Counted from the stretch's first letter, positions 16,188 to 25,096 are shown. The stretch: DNA of 64,000 bases from DATKQY01 sp035532475 (GCA_035532475.1 DATKQY010000067.1:22776-86775); one strand, 5' to 3'. Numbers and translations are program-made. Notes: generated by a model from the letters alone, not told the origin.

Positions 16188-16471
16188 AGCGCCTCGTCGA
16201 CGAAGTGGCGCCGGACGCCGGTGCGGGCGCGGTACTCGAGCTTGCGCCTCGCACCGATGATCTCGACCTTGCGCCGCTCCCCCGCCAGGATGATCCGTTG
16301 GGTCTCGGTGACGAGCTCCAGCGCGCGCACCGCCAGCTCGGCAGGCACGACACCCTCGGGGCGGGCGAGCGCCTGCCCCCCCGGGGCGGCTCCCTCCTCG
16401 ATCGCCGCCCGGGCCTGGTCCAGATATGCGGCGAAGGAGTCGAGGTAGTCAGCCCACGGCGACGGTGACAC
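16184..16471 (-). CDS. Small flagellar-cluster protein after FliS
   Basis: 95-aa, helical protein with a conserved-looking core AVRALELVTETQRIILAGER and a basic end RRKLEYRARTG. I do not recognise a family. It occupies the position taken by the FliD chaperone FliT in many operons (fliD-fliS-fliT) and has a comparable length, so it may be a FliT analogue. The start overlaps the fliS end by 23 bases and the stop overlaps the glycosyltransferase, so translation is coupled on both sides. Confidence 0.6.
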   Translation of the reverse strand: MSPSPWADYLDSFAAYLDQARAAIEEGAAPGGQALARPEGVVPAELAVRALELVTETQRIILAGERRKVEIIGARRKLEYRARTGVRRHFVDEAL

Positions 16472-16877
16472 TCGTCGCCTCTCGCTCGGCCTCCTGCGCG
16501 AGCACCGCGTTCACCGCCTGGGTCCACGCCCGGTGCAACGGACCGACGATGGCCGCGCACGTGGCCAGCGGGGTCGCGTCCTTGTCCATGTTCGCCCGGA
16601 CGAGCTCGTGCTCGAGCATGTCGTAGAGGAGGATGAGGTCCTCGCCGCCCTGGAAGAGCTCGGGCTGCAGGCTCGTCCGCAGCACGCGGACGATCCGCTG
16701 CGCGTGCATCAGCGCCTCATGCGCGCCGGCGATGTCGCGCGAGACGATGTGCTCGCGGCCGAGCTCGATGTCGAGTGCGAGGCGGTCGTAGAGCTTGACG
16801 ATGAGCATCGGTCCGGAGACCGTGTTCGAGGCCGTCGACGCGTACCTGCCCGCGGCGTCGCTGTCCGTTGCTGGCAT
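16449..16877 (-). CDS. fliS: Flagellin export chaperone FliS
   Basis: 142-aa cytoplasmic chaperone that binds the disordered C-terminus of flagellin and delivers it to FlhA. The family markers GPMLIVKLYDRLALDIELGR, AHEALMHAQRIVRVLRTSL and LYDMLEHELVRANMD are all present. AGGAGGG six bases before the ATG is a good ribosome-binding site. It lies 16 bases after fliD. Confidence 0.94.
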   Translation of the reverse strand: MPATDSDAAGRYASTASNTVSGPMLIVKLYDRLALDIELGREHIVSRDIAGAHEALMHAQRIVRVLRTSLQPELFQGGEDLILLYDMLEHELVRANMDKDATPLATCAAIVGPLHRAWTQAVNAVLAQEAEREATSVTVAVG

Positions 16878-16893
16878 GGTGCGCCCTCCTTGA

Positions 16894-19476
16894 CTAGCCG
16901 CCCGTCGTGCCCGAAGGCGACGAGGACGACGACGATGTGACCTGTGTCCCGCCGGCGGTGAGCGCCGACAGCAAGCCGCTGGACGAGCCCCCGAAGGCGC
17001 TCGTGATGTACGCGCTCTCGGCTTTGAGCGCCGTGAGCGTCGTCTCCAAGTTGTTGAACTCCTGGGTGAGGGCCGCCTGCTGCTCGACGACGATCTGCTG
17101 CTCGATGCTCACTTGCGATCCCACCTCCTGCTGGTTGCTCTGCAGGTTGGCGATCGTCGAGGTGATCTGGCCCCCCGGGGAGGCGAGGACCTGGGCCGCG
17201 ACCGTCGCCACGCCCTGGGCGAGCCCGGGTGCGTACGTGAAGGTCCCGATCGGGGTCGACGAGGTGATGCCGGGCGTGGCGACCCGAAGCGAGAGCCCGG
17301 CGAGCGTCGGGTCGGCCGAGGGCGCCGAGAGGTACTGGCCCGAACCCGTCGCGGCGACGCCGTTGATGGTCCCGGCGACGTCGGTCCCGCTGAAGGGCGA
17401 GGCGGAGTCGAGGCCGAGCTGGTCCGACCCGGAGGACGAGACGCTGAAGCTCACCGCCGAGCCGTAGTTCGCCGAGGTGATCTGGACGCTCGAGGTCGAT
17501 CCCTGCGTGACGACCTGCGCGGAGAGGTTGAGGCCGGCGGCGGCGAAGGCGCCGTCGAGCCCCTGGGCGACCGCCGTGAGGGACTCGTTCGCGGCGATGC
17601 CGTAGCTCGCGTTGGTGCCGCCGGAGCTGACCGTGTAGGTCTCCGCCGCGCCGACCGTCGCGGCGGGCGAGGAGAAGGTCGCCGTGCCGGTGTCCGTCGC
17701 CTGGGCCGCCGACTGGCTGAGGGAGACCGCATAGGAACCGGGCTGGCTGGAGTCGGTCGCGAAGGAGAAGGTGACGTCGCTCGGCGCGGCCGGGCCGGCG
17801 GGCGTGAAGGAGCCGCCCTGGGTGAACAGGGAGGCGATCTTCGTCGGGTTCTGCTGGAAGTCCTGGGCGAAGGTCGTCGCGTTGAAGTTGAGCGTCCCGT
17901 TGCTGTTCAGCGAGAGGCCGGCCGCGCTCCCAGCGCTCGTGCCGTCGTTCAGGCCGGACGTCCCGATCGCCTGGCCGACGGTCGACAGGATCCGCTGCGC
18001 CAGGCTCTCGAGCGCCACGTCACCGTTGAGCGGGCCGGCCGTCTTCGACTGGGGGTCATAGGCGACGTCGCCCGCGATCGCCTGGAGCACGGTGTTGGCG
18101 GAGTTGACGAAGCTCTGCACCTGCGCAGCCGCGGCCTGGCCGTCGGCGCCGACGGTCACGGTGACCGGTGCGGACGACGTCGAGGCGAGGTTGATGCTCA
18201 CGCCGGGCATCAGGCCGGTCACGGTGTTGGAGGACGAGTGGACCTGGTAGCCGCCCGCCCCGCCGAGGCTCACCACCGCGTCCTGGCCGGCCGTCGTCGT
18301 CTGCAGCGCGCCGAGGCCTGAGCCGGCGAAGGCGGACGGGTCGATCGACACGTCGTTCGCCGCGCCGGTGGTGTTGGAGGCGACCTCCAGCGCGAACTGG
18401 TTCTGACCCACCTGGAGCGCCTGGGCCGTGACGCCGACGCCCGAGCCGTTGATGGCGGAGACCACCGAGGAGAGCGACCCGTTGCCGACCGAGACGTTCT
18501 GGGCGGTGATGCTGCCGATCTGGAGCCCGCCCGGTGAGAGCTGGGCCACGACGCTGCCGCCCGAGCCCGAGGCGAGGGTGACGGCCGTCTGGCCGCTGGC
18601 GGCGATGTCTGTGACGGTGGTCGCGGTGCCGTCCACGGTGACGATCCCGTTGGTGCCGTTGACGGCGCTGCCCGCCGAGAGCCCGAGCGCGGCGTTGGCC
18701 GAGCCGCTGTTGACCTGGAGGGAGGCCTGCGATCCCTGCTCGACGGTCGCGAGCTGGAGCATGCCGTTCTGGCCGACCGACGCCGAGAGCAGGCCGCCGC
18801 TCGACGTGGTCACCGCCGCCGCCAGCTGCTGCTCGGTGTAGGAGCCGGCCGCCAGGGTGAAGGAGTGCTGGGTGCCGTCGATCGACACCGACAGCTGGTC
18901 GTTCGAGCCGGTGACGATGCTCGTCGTCGAGGAGAGTGCGCTCGTGCCCGTGACGGTCGCTCCCGCCGATGCCTGGGTGACGGCGATGGTGTGCGCGCCG
19001 AGCGCGAGGCCGCTCCCCGAGAGCGAGGCGATGCCGAGTCCGGAGCCGCCCGACGCGAGGAGGAGGTTGCCGCTCGCGACGACGTCGCTGGCGGAGGCGA
19101 CCGTCCCCGAGGAGACGAGCGTGTCCGCCGCGGCGAGCTGGACGACGCTGAAGGTCGTCGACCCGGCGACGGCGCCCGGGCCGGTCGTGGCCGTCGCGAC
19201 CGCAGAGTTCGAGGAGCTGGCCGAGACGTCGCTCGCGAACGCGTTCGGCGTGCTGATCGCGTCCGCCGAGGTCTGGAGCGAGGTGAGCTGGCTCTGCAGG
19301 TTCTGGTAGGCGGCGATCTTCGTGCCGAGCGCCGTCTGCTGGTTCTCGAGGTCGATGAGGGGCGCCTCGTCGATCTGGAGGTAGGCGCTGATGATCTGGG
19401 TGGTCGGGAGCCCCGAGGAGATGCCGCCGATGGAGACGGGCGGCGCGCTGGAGCTGGAGATGGGTGACACGGTCAT
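16894..19476 (-). CDS. fliD: Filament cap protein FliD, unusually long
   Basis: 860-aa filament cap protein (hook-associated protein 2), which folds flagellin subunits at the tip. The N-terminal coil segment (GISSGLPTTQIISAYLQIDE, LIDLENQQTALGTKIAAYQN) and the C-terminal coiled coil (QVSIEQQIVVEQQAALTQEF, NNLETTLTALKAESAYITSA) are typical. Many FliD proteins are 450-700 aa; here the central part is enlarged by Ser/Thr/Gly/Ala-rich beta domains, including flagellin-hook-IN-like segments (TGTATFSSPAATVGAAETYT). The exposed D2/D3 part is therefore large, in contrast to the minimal flagellin. It is followed by fliS on the same transcript. Confidence 0.93.
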   Translation of the reverse strand: MTVSPISSSSAPPVSIGGISSGLPTTQIISAYLQIDEAPLIDLENQQTALGTKIAAYQNLQSQLTSLQTSADAISTPNAFASDVSASSSNSAVATATTGPGAVAGSTTFSVVQLAAADTLVSSGTVASASDVVASGNLLLASGGSGLGIASLSGSGLALGAHTIAVTQASAGATVTGTSALSSTTSIVTGSNDQLSVSIDGTQHSFTLAAGSYTEQQLAAAVTTSSGGLLSASVGQNGMLQLATVEQGSQASLQVNSGSANAALGLSAGSAVNGTNGIVTVDGTATTVTDIAASGQTAVTLASGSGGSVVAQLSPGGLQIGSITAQNVSVGNGSLSSVVSAINGSGVGVTAQALQVGQNQFALEVASNTTGAANDVSIDPSAFAGSGLGALQTTTAGQDAVVSLGGAGGYQVHSSSNTVTGLMPGVSINLASTSSAPVTVTVGADGQAAAAQVQSFVNSANTVLQAIAGDVAYDPQSKTAGPLNGDVALESLAQRILSTVGQAIGTSGLNDGTSAGSAAGLSLNSNGTLNFNATTFAQDFQQNPTKIASLFTQGGSFTPAGPAAPSDVTFSFATDSSQPGSYAVSLSQSAAQATDTGTATFSSPAATVGAAETYTVSSGGTNASYGIAANESLTAVAQGLDGAFAAAGLNLSAQVVTQGSTSSVQITSANYGSAVSFSVSSSGSDQLGLDSASPFSGTDVAGTINGVAATGSGQYLSAPSADPTLAGLSLRVATPGITSSTPIGTFTYAPGLAQGVATVAAQVLASPGGQITSTIANLQSNQQEVGSQVSIEQQIVVEQQAALTQEFNNLETTLTALKAESAYITSAFGGSSSGLLSALTAGGTQVTSSSSSSPSGTTGG

Positions 19477-19500
19477 CGAGACGTCCCCTCGTAGCGGCGG

Positions 19501-19532
19501 CGCCTCCGGGGCCGGTGTCGGCCCCGGAGGCG
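19501..19532 (-). terminator. 14-bp hairpin between fliC and fliD
   Basis: CGCCTCCGGGGCC and GGCCCCGGAGGCG pair perfectly, extended by one more G-C, around a GTGT loop. It lies about 45 bases past the fliC stop and 24 before the fliD start. No U-tract follows, so it may be an intrinsic attenuator or mRNA-stabilising hairpin that keeps fliC expression above fliD. A second 7-bp hairpin (19564-19581) overlaps the fliC stop codon. Confidence 0.55.
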
Positions 19533-19577
19533 GTCGCTTCTCACAGTGCTCGCGTTGGGATCAGTGAGCCGCAAGGC

Positions 19578-20405
19578 TCACGGGATGAGCTTGAGGGCGA
19601 GCTGCGGCAGCTGCTGGGCCTGAGCCAGCACGGAGACGCCGGACTGCTCGAGGATCTGCAGCGAGGTGAACTGCGACGTCGCCTGTGCCACGTTCACGTC
19701 GACCAGGTTGGCGTGCGCCGAGGTCAGGTTCTGCTGGGCAACGGTGACGTTGTTCGCCAGCGCCTGGATCTGGTTCTGCGCCGAGCCGATCGACGCCGCC
19801 GAGGAGGCCAGCGTGTTGATGGCCGTCTGCACGAGGCTCATCGCCTGGGCGGCGAAGGTGATCGACGAGAGGCTCGCCGACTGCAGGCCGAGGGCGGTGG
19901 CCGTCGAGCTGACCATGCTGACCGTCACCTGGTCGGTCGTGGTGTCGCTCGGACCCACCTGGAACGTCAGCACCGCGTTCGAACCGTTCAGCAGGCTGAT
20001 GCCCGAGTACTCGGTCGAGTTGGCGATCTGGGTCAGCTGGTTCTGGAGCGCCGTGAACTGCTGCTGGTCGGCGCTGGACGCCGTCGTGTTCAGCGAGACG
20101 TTGGAGTTGGCCGCCTGGGTGGCCAGGGTGTTCATCTGCTGCAGGATCGAGGCCTGCTGGTTGAGAGCGCCCTGCGCCGTCTGGAGCACCGACACCGCGT
20201 TCTGCGCGTTGGAGATCGAGGCGCCGTAGCCGTTGATCTCGTACTGCAGGGACTGTGCGATGGCGTAGCCCGCCGGGTTGTCCGCGGCCGTCTGGATCTG
20301 CAGTCCCGAAGAGAGCTGCGAGACCGCGGTCGACATCTGGTTCGTCGTCGCGTTGAGGTTGTTCTGTGCCCCGAGCGCCGCGATGTTGTCGTTGATCATC
20401 AGCAT
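19578..20405 (-). CDS. fliC: Flagellin FliC, short D0/D1-only form
   Basis: 275-aa filament subunit. The N-terminal D0/D1 helices (INDNIAALGAQNNLNATTNQ, SQLSSGLQIQTAADNPAGYA) and the C-terminal helices (ANLVDVNVAQATSQFTSLQI, LEQSGVSVLAQAQQLPQLAL) meet around a short D1 core, so no D2/D3 outer domains exist. ATG 20405 has AGGAGGA at 20414-20420 eight bases upstream; an in-frame ATG at 20399 is the alternative. It has its own sigma-28-like promoter. Flanking glycosyltransferases suggest that the exposed surface is glycosylated. Confidence 0.95.
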   Translation of the reverse strand: MLMINDNIAALGAQNNLNATTNQMSTAVSQLSSGLQIQTAADNPAGYAIAQSLQYEINGYGASISNAQNAVSVLQTAQGALNQQASILQQMNTLATQAANSNVSLNTTASSADQQQFTALQNQLTQIANSTEYSGISLLNGSNAVLTFQVGPSDTTTDQVTVSMVSSTATALGLQSASLSSITFAAQAMSLVQTAINTLASSAASIGSAQNQIQALANNVTVAQQNLTSAHANLVDVNVAQATSQFTSLQILEQSGVSVLAQAQQLPQLALKLIP

Positions 20406-20425
20406 TTCAGTTGTCCTCCTTGACA
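20406..20425 (-). promoter_or_regulatory. fliC ribosome-binding site and possible CsrA site
   Basis: The minus-strand sequence TCAAGGAGGACAACTGAA holds a near-perfect Shine-Dalgarno (AGGAGGA) inside a CAAGGA context close to the CsrA recognition core (ACARGGAUG). A further GGA occurs upstream in the leader (ACGGAAGG). Bivalent CsrA binding to GGA motifs over the Shine-Dalgarno is the known mode of flagellin repression. Confidence 0.4.
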
Positions 20426-20479
20426 TGGATCCCGGGCCCGCACTGCGCCCCGGAGGGGCCTTCCGTAGCCCGCCGGTAC

Positions 20480-20506
20480 CTACGACCGGCACCGGCGGTG
20501 GGTTTA
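20480..20506 (-). promoter_or_regulatory. Sigma-28-like promoter of fliC
   Basis: Reading the minus strand: TAAA at 20506-20503, 15 bases, then GGTCGTAG at 20487-20480. The -35 element matches the sigma-28 consensus fully; the -10 is a variant of the GCCGTTAG at flbD and flhA. The predicted leader to ATG 20405 is about 68 bases. Confidence 0.55.
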
Positions 20507-20558
20507 GGGGGATTTCCGGACGACTACACCTCGGTCGCGCCGCGGCCGTAAGACGTGC

Positions 20559-23500
20559 GTGAACCTCGTCTCGCTGTGCATGATCGTGAAGGACGAGGAG
20601 GACGAGCTCCCCCTCGCGCTCCGCTCTGCCGAAGGTCTCGTCGACGAGATCGTCGTCTACGACACCGGCTCGTCCGACTCGACGGTGGCCGTCGCCCGCG
20701 AGCTCGGCGCCCGCGTCGTCGAGGGGTACTGGGACGACGACTTCTCCCGGGCGCGCAATGCCGCGCTCGGCGAGTGCAGTGGCGCGTGGATCCTCTGGCT
20801 CGACGCGGACGAGACCGTGCACGGGGACTTCGCGGGACTCCGCGCCCGGCTCGAGCGCGGAGCGGACGGGGCCGACGGCTTCGTGATCCCCTTGGAATCC
20901 CTGGAAGGAAGCGGCCTCGGCGGCCACGTCACCTTCCACGCCGCACGGGTGTTCCGCCGCGAGGCGTGTTGGTGGGCCCAGCCCCTCCACGAGCAGGTCG
21001 TGCTCCGCGAGACGGGCGAGATCCCGGTCCTCTCGACGATCCCCGACATCCGGATCCTGCACCGCGGCTACGTCGCTGCCGCGGCGGACGAGCGCTCGAA
21101 GGTCGACCGCAACGTGCGTCTCGCCCGCCAGGCCCTCGAAGCGGCCGGGGACGGCCCGGACCGGCCGTACGCGGTGTTCAACCTCGGGCGCTCGCTCGCC
21201 ATGGAGGGCTCCTACGAGGAGGCGGGCGAGGCGCTGCGAGAAGCGGTCGAGACGAGCCCGAACCCGACGGTCCGCCGCGGTGCGCTCCAGAACCTCGTGC
21301 GCCTGGAGCTCGTGCGCAAGTCCTTCGACGACGCCGCGGCGGCGCTCGTCGAGCTGCGCGCCGCCTCGACCCGCCAGGTCAGCGCGGACATCCTCGAGGC
21401 CCAGCTGCACTTCCTGCGCGGCGACCACCAGGACTGCCTCGAGGTGCTCGAGCGCGTGCCCTTCGTCGACCTCGACGACGACGGCTTCGAGCAGGGCGCG
21501 CACTCCGTGGCGCATCTGCGCTACAAGGCGCTTTACGCCCTCGGACGGCCAGGCGAGGCCGCCGACGCCCTGCTCGACGCGATGCGCTCCCACGGCGTGC
21601 TCGACGAGCCGCTCCGCTCGCTCGCGGTGGCGCTCATCGAGGCCGGGCGCCCGGTGGGCGAGATCGCGGGATCCGTCCGGCCGGAGTGCCTGGCGATCGT
21701 GTCGGCGGCTGCCACGACCCTCGAGCTCCCCCTCGCCGACGTGGTGCTCGCCGGCCTCGCCGAGCGCTTCCCCGAGCGGCTCGAGCCGCTCGCCGCGGCC
21801 GCCCCGCTCTCGGCGCGCCTTCCCGTCGCCCGGGCACTGTTCTGGTCGGCGCGCCTGCGGGCTCGGGACCTCGCCGCCACGTGCCCGCTCGTCCTCATCG
21901 CCGCCGATGCCTCGCTCGAGCCACAGGTGCGCCTGCGGGCCGCCGCGGCCGCGCACGGCGCCTTCGGCGACGAGCGCGCCGTCGACGTCGCCCGCCGCGC
22001 GTTCCTCTCCCTGGCGGCCGGCGACCGAGTTGACGCGCTGGACGAGGTCGCGCAGCTCTCGCCGGCGCTCGCCCCGCTGCTCGGCGCCGGCGCCTCGCGC
22101 GCCGTCCATCTCTTCCGAGCGGGCGTGCCGCTCCCCGGCTACGTCAACTGCGTCACCCGCCCGGACGCCGGTGACGTCCGGGTCGACCCGGTCGCGTTGC
22201 CGTTCGCACGCGAGAGCGTCCACCGCCTGGTCGCCCGTGACGTGCTCGCGGCCGTCGCTCCCGAGCAGGTCCCGAGGGTGCTCGGCGAGTGGCTCCGGGT
22301 CTGCGCCCCGGGCAGCACCGTCGAGGTGCGCGTCCCGAACCTCGAGGCCGCGGCCCGTGACCTCCTCGCCGGGGGCGACCTGGACGCGATCCGCCGCGCC
22401 CTCTACGGCGGCCGACGCTTCGGCGACCTCGGTGCCGGGGAGTCCAACGCCACCGGCTGGACGCCGTCAGCCCTCCGGGCGCAGCTCGAGGCCGCAGGCT
22501 TCGCGCTCGAGCAGCTGGAGGCCGGTCCCGAGCTCGTCGCCACGGCGCGGCGGGTCGCGCTCGACGTCCGGCGCTCGGCAGGCCCGACCCCCGACGTCAG
22601 CGTGATCGTGCTCGTCGAAGCGGGCGCCGGACGCCTCCTTGCCGGGCTGCGGTCGATGTCGTCGGTCGAGGCAGGCCGCACGTTCGAGCTCGTCGTGGTG
22701 GACAACGCCTCGGGCGAGGAGACGGCCGCGCTCCTCGACCAGCTCGGGGGGGACGTCACGACCTGTCGCAGCCCGCTGCGCCTGGAGCGCTCCCGAGCGC
22801 TCGCCATCGGCGCCGACCTGGCGCGTTCGCCCGTGCTCGTCCTCCTCGACGAGGGCGCCGAGTGCTCCCCGGGCTGGCTAAAGGCGCTCACGGCCGGGCT
22901 CGAGCCCACCGGGACGGCCGCCGTCGGCGCGAAGGTCCTCGACCGATCCGGCCTCGTGCTCCACGCCGGCTACGACCTGTTCGGCGACCCCGACCACGGC
23001 GGCGAGCCGGTGCTCGTGGCGACGCCGCGCGCCGAGCGTCTCGGCGCCGCCAACCCCCGCGCCACGGCGCCGGCGGCGGTCGACGCGCTCGGGCCCGGCT
23101 GCGTCGCGCTCCGGCGTTCGACGTGGCTCGAGATCGGCGGTGTCGGCGGCGGCTACGGCCCCCTCGAGTCGATGCTCGACCTGTCGCTTCGGATCGTGGC
23201 ACGAGGTGGCATCCTCCAGTACGAGCCGGGATGCGAGGTCGTGCTCCCAGACGGCCTGCCCGCCGAGGATCTGGCGGGGCGCCGCCGGCTCGCCTACCGC
23301 TGGAGCGGGCGTGCCGCGCTCGCCCCGCTCCCCGAGCGCCGGGTCACCCGGGCCAGCCTGTTGCCGAGCACGACCCTCGTCGAGCGGATCGAGTCCGGCG
23401 GTGCGGGCATCCCCGTGCCGGGCTCGCCTCGCGCCGGTGGCTGCAACCTCGTCGGCGACTTCGACGGCCTCGTCGCCACCTCGGCGCGCGTCCTCGGCTA

Positions 23501-24539
23501 CGTCGCCGCCCTGCGCACCGCCGGCGCCGGGCTCGCGCCGGTCGCCTACGCGGCGGGCAAGGCGCGCGGCGTCGGGGCTCCCGGCGACGACGCCCCGTTC
23601 AGCTTCGCCACCTCACTGCTCTGCATGGAGGGCAGCGAGCTCGTGGCATACGTCGCGGCCGTCGGCCTCGAGTCCCTCCGCGACCGCTACACCGTCGGCC
23701 TGTGGAGCTGGCCGCTCGGCTCCCCGGCGCGTGACACGGTCGTCGAGGCCAGCATGGTGCACGAGATCTGGGTGCCGAGCGACTTCACCCGGCGCGCCAT
23801 CGCCGGTGCCACCGACCGGGCCGTCCTGCGGCTGCCGCCGGCGGTGCTGGCGCCACCTGCCGCCTCCCGGGCACCGGGCGCGCTCGTCGGGGGCGCCGAC
23901 TGGCGCGTCACGTCGATCGCCGAGGTCGGCGGCGCGCAGCCCGGCGAGCTCGCCTGCGCCAACGCCACCGGTGCCGTCCGTGCCTACTGCGAGGCCTTCC
24001 CCGCCGGTGCGGGGACCGGACTGGTCGTCCGGCTCACCGGCACCGGCGGCGAGCGCGCGGCGGAGGCCTGCCGCGAGGCCGCCGCCGGGCGCGCTGACGT
24101 CGTCGCCATCGCCGGGGCCCTCGCTCCCGGTGAGGAGGACGCCCTCCTCGCCGACGCCGACTGCTACCTCTCGCTCCACCGCTCGACGGCGTTCGCGCTC
24201 CCCCTCGCCCGGGCCATGGCCGCGGGCAAACCGGTGGTCGCCACCGGCTACGGCGGCTGCTGCGAGTACCTCGACGAGGACCACGCCGCGATCGTCCCCT
24301 TCAGCCTCGTTACCACCACCGAGGAGGACCGGCCGTTCCCGGCCGGGGTTCGCTGGGCAGAACCGGACCTCGACGAGGCGGCGCGGGCCCTCCGGCGCTT
24401 CGCCGGTGACGCGGGCCTCGGCCGTGAGACCGGCGCACGTGCCCGTGCCGAGATCGAGCGCCTCTACGCCCCCGCGGTCGCCGCCAAGGCGATCCGCCGC
24501 CGCCTGGCCGAGCTGGAGGTGGCGAGGCGGGCACGATGA
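20559..24539 (+). CDS. Multidomain glycosyltransferase (GT2 - repeats - MT-like - GT2 - GT4)
   Basis: 1326-aa protein with several modules. About 1-200 is a GT2 domain of the SunS/TPR-associated type (SLCMIVKDEEDELPLALRSA, YDTGSSD, and the metal-binding LWLDADE with DAD at 82-84). About 200-330 are helical TPR-like repeats. About 527-670 resembles the C-terminal half of a SAM methyltransferase (SVHRLVARDVLAAV, WLRVCAPGSTVEVRVPN). About 678-910 is a second GT2 (DVSVIVLVEAG, ELVVVDNASGEE). About 960-1320 is a GT-B domain ending in ARAMAAGKPVVATGYGG. GTG start at 20559, divergent from fliC. It likely builds a short glycan on flagellin or on a flagellar protein; it is not proven that all modules are active. 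Confidence 0.8.
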   Translation: MNLVSLCMIVKDEEDELPLALRSAEGLVDEIVVYDTGSSDSTVAVARELGARVVEGYWDDDFSRARNAALGECSGAWILWLDADETVHGDFAGLRARLERGADGADGFVIPLESLEGSGLGGHVTFHAARVFRREACWWAQPLHEQVVLRETGEIPVLSTIPDIRILHRGYVAAAADERSKVDRNVRLARQALEAAGDGPDRPYAVFNLGRSLAMEGSYEEAGEALREAVETSPNPTVRRGALQNLVRLELVRKSFDDAAAALVELRAASTRQVSADILEAQLHFLRGDHQDCLEVLERVPFVDLDDDGFEQGAHSVAHLRYKALYALGRPGEAADALLDAMRSHGVLDEPLRSLAVALIEAGRPVGEIAGSVRPECLAIVSAAATTLELPLADVVLAGLAERFPERLEPLAAAAPLSARLPVARALFWSARLRARDLAATCPLVLIAADASLEPQVRLRAAAAAHGAFGDERAVDVARRAFLSLAAGDRVDALDEVAQLSPALAPLLGAGASRAVHLFRAGVPLPGYVNCVTRPDAGDVRVDPVALPFARESVHRLVARDVLAAVAPEQVPRVLGEWLRVCAPGSTVEVRVPNLEAAARDLLAGGDLDAIRRALYGGRRFGDLGAGESNATGWTPSALRAQLEAAGFALEQLEAGPELVATARRVALDVRRSAGPTPDVSVIVLVEAGAGRLLAGLRSMSSVEAGRTFELVVVDNASGEETAALLDQLGGDVTTCRSPLRLERSRALAIGADLARSPVLVLLDEGAECSPGWLKALTAGLEPTGTAAVGAKVLDRSGLVLHAGYDLFGDPDHGGEPVLVATPRAERLGAANPRATAPAAVDALGPGCVALRRSTWLEIGGVGGGYGPLESMLDLSLRIVARGGILQYEPGCEVVLPDGLPAEDLAGRRRLAYRWSGRAALAPLPERRVTRASLLPSTTLVERIESGGAGIPVPGSPRAGGCNLVGDFDGLVATSARVLGYVAALRTAGAGLAPVAYAAGKARGVGAPGDDAPFSFATSLLCMEGSELVAYVAAVGLESLRDRYTVGLWSWPLGSPARDTVVEASMVHEIWVPSDFTRRAIAGATDRAVLRLPPAVLAPPAASRAPGALVGGADWRVTSIAEVGGAQPGELACANATGAVRAYCEAFPAGAGTGLVVRLTGTGGERAAEACREAAAGRADVVAIAGALAPGEEDALLADADCYLSLHRSTAFALPLARAMAAGKPVVATGYGGCCEYLDEDHAAIVPFSLVTTTEEDRPFPAGVRWAEPDLDEAARALRRFAGDAGLGRETGARARAEIERLYAPAVAAKAIRRRLAELEVARRAR

Positions 24540-25096
24540 ATCACGACGGTGGAAGTCACTGGTCGTGGTTTACGCGGACGGCGAAGAGTCTATGGAAGCG
24601 GGAGGACTTCCGGTTCCATCCTGTATCGATACGCGCGTCCCGGGCTCGGAAGTACCGCGGGCGGAGGAGCCCCGATTCGCCCGATCGTGGCGGGCGCTGT
24701 CGGTTGTGCGGACACCAATGATGCTGAGAGTGAGTGAGATCGCGTGAAGGTACTTTGCCGACAACCCCGCGGGGGCGGCGCGGCCGGCCCGCGCACCGTC
24801 TGTGTGGACCGGACGGTCCGACGACGCGCACCAGCTGGGCTGACACATCCGCACCAGGGGGCCGCCGCGCAGCGCTGGCAGCGCGGACCGGGCGTCTCGC
24901 CGCGCCGCCGTAGGTCCCCGCCTTTACCCACACGCGATTTTCTCTTAAACATGACGGATGCCCCATTGCTATTTAGGGACGACTTGTATATCTTGATCGC
25001 ATTCGAGGCGTTGTGCTGCGACGCTTCGGTTCCTGTTCTTCAGGGTGAGAAATCACCGCGGACTGTCTGTGGCGGACGGCGAGGTAAGGGAAGAAG
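24540..25096 (+). other. 557-base gene-poor gap before fliA
   Basis: No convincing gene. Short open frames here (for example 24536-24721) have no family features. Within it, 24930-25000 is clearly richer in A/T than the surroundings and contains TTAAAC, TATTTA and TTGCTA / TATATC (24966-24992, spacer 15), so the main fliA promoter probably lies here, leaving a leader of roughly 100 bases. A GCCGACAA box at 24757-24764 lacks a matching -35 element. AAGGGAAG just before 25097 serves as ribosome-binding site. Confidence 0.4.

Noticed and set aside
17113..18321. 402-codon plus-strand frame opposite fliD
   Set aside because: Composition dominated by R and G, an antisense shadow of the Ser/Thr/Gly-rich FliD.
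24536..24721. Small plus-strand ORF overlapping the multidomain glycosyltransferase stop in ATGA
   Set aside because: 61 codons with no family features and biased composition unlike neighbours; the overlap alone is not enough.
24757..24764. GCCGACAA as a further sigma-28 promoter
   Set aside because: Nothing like CAAN or TAAA stands 15 bases upstream and no gene follows within a reasonable distance.
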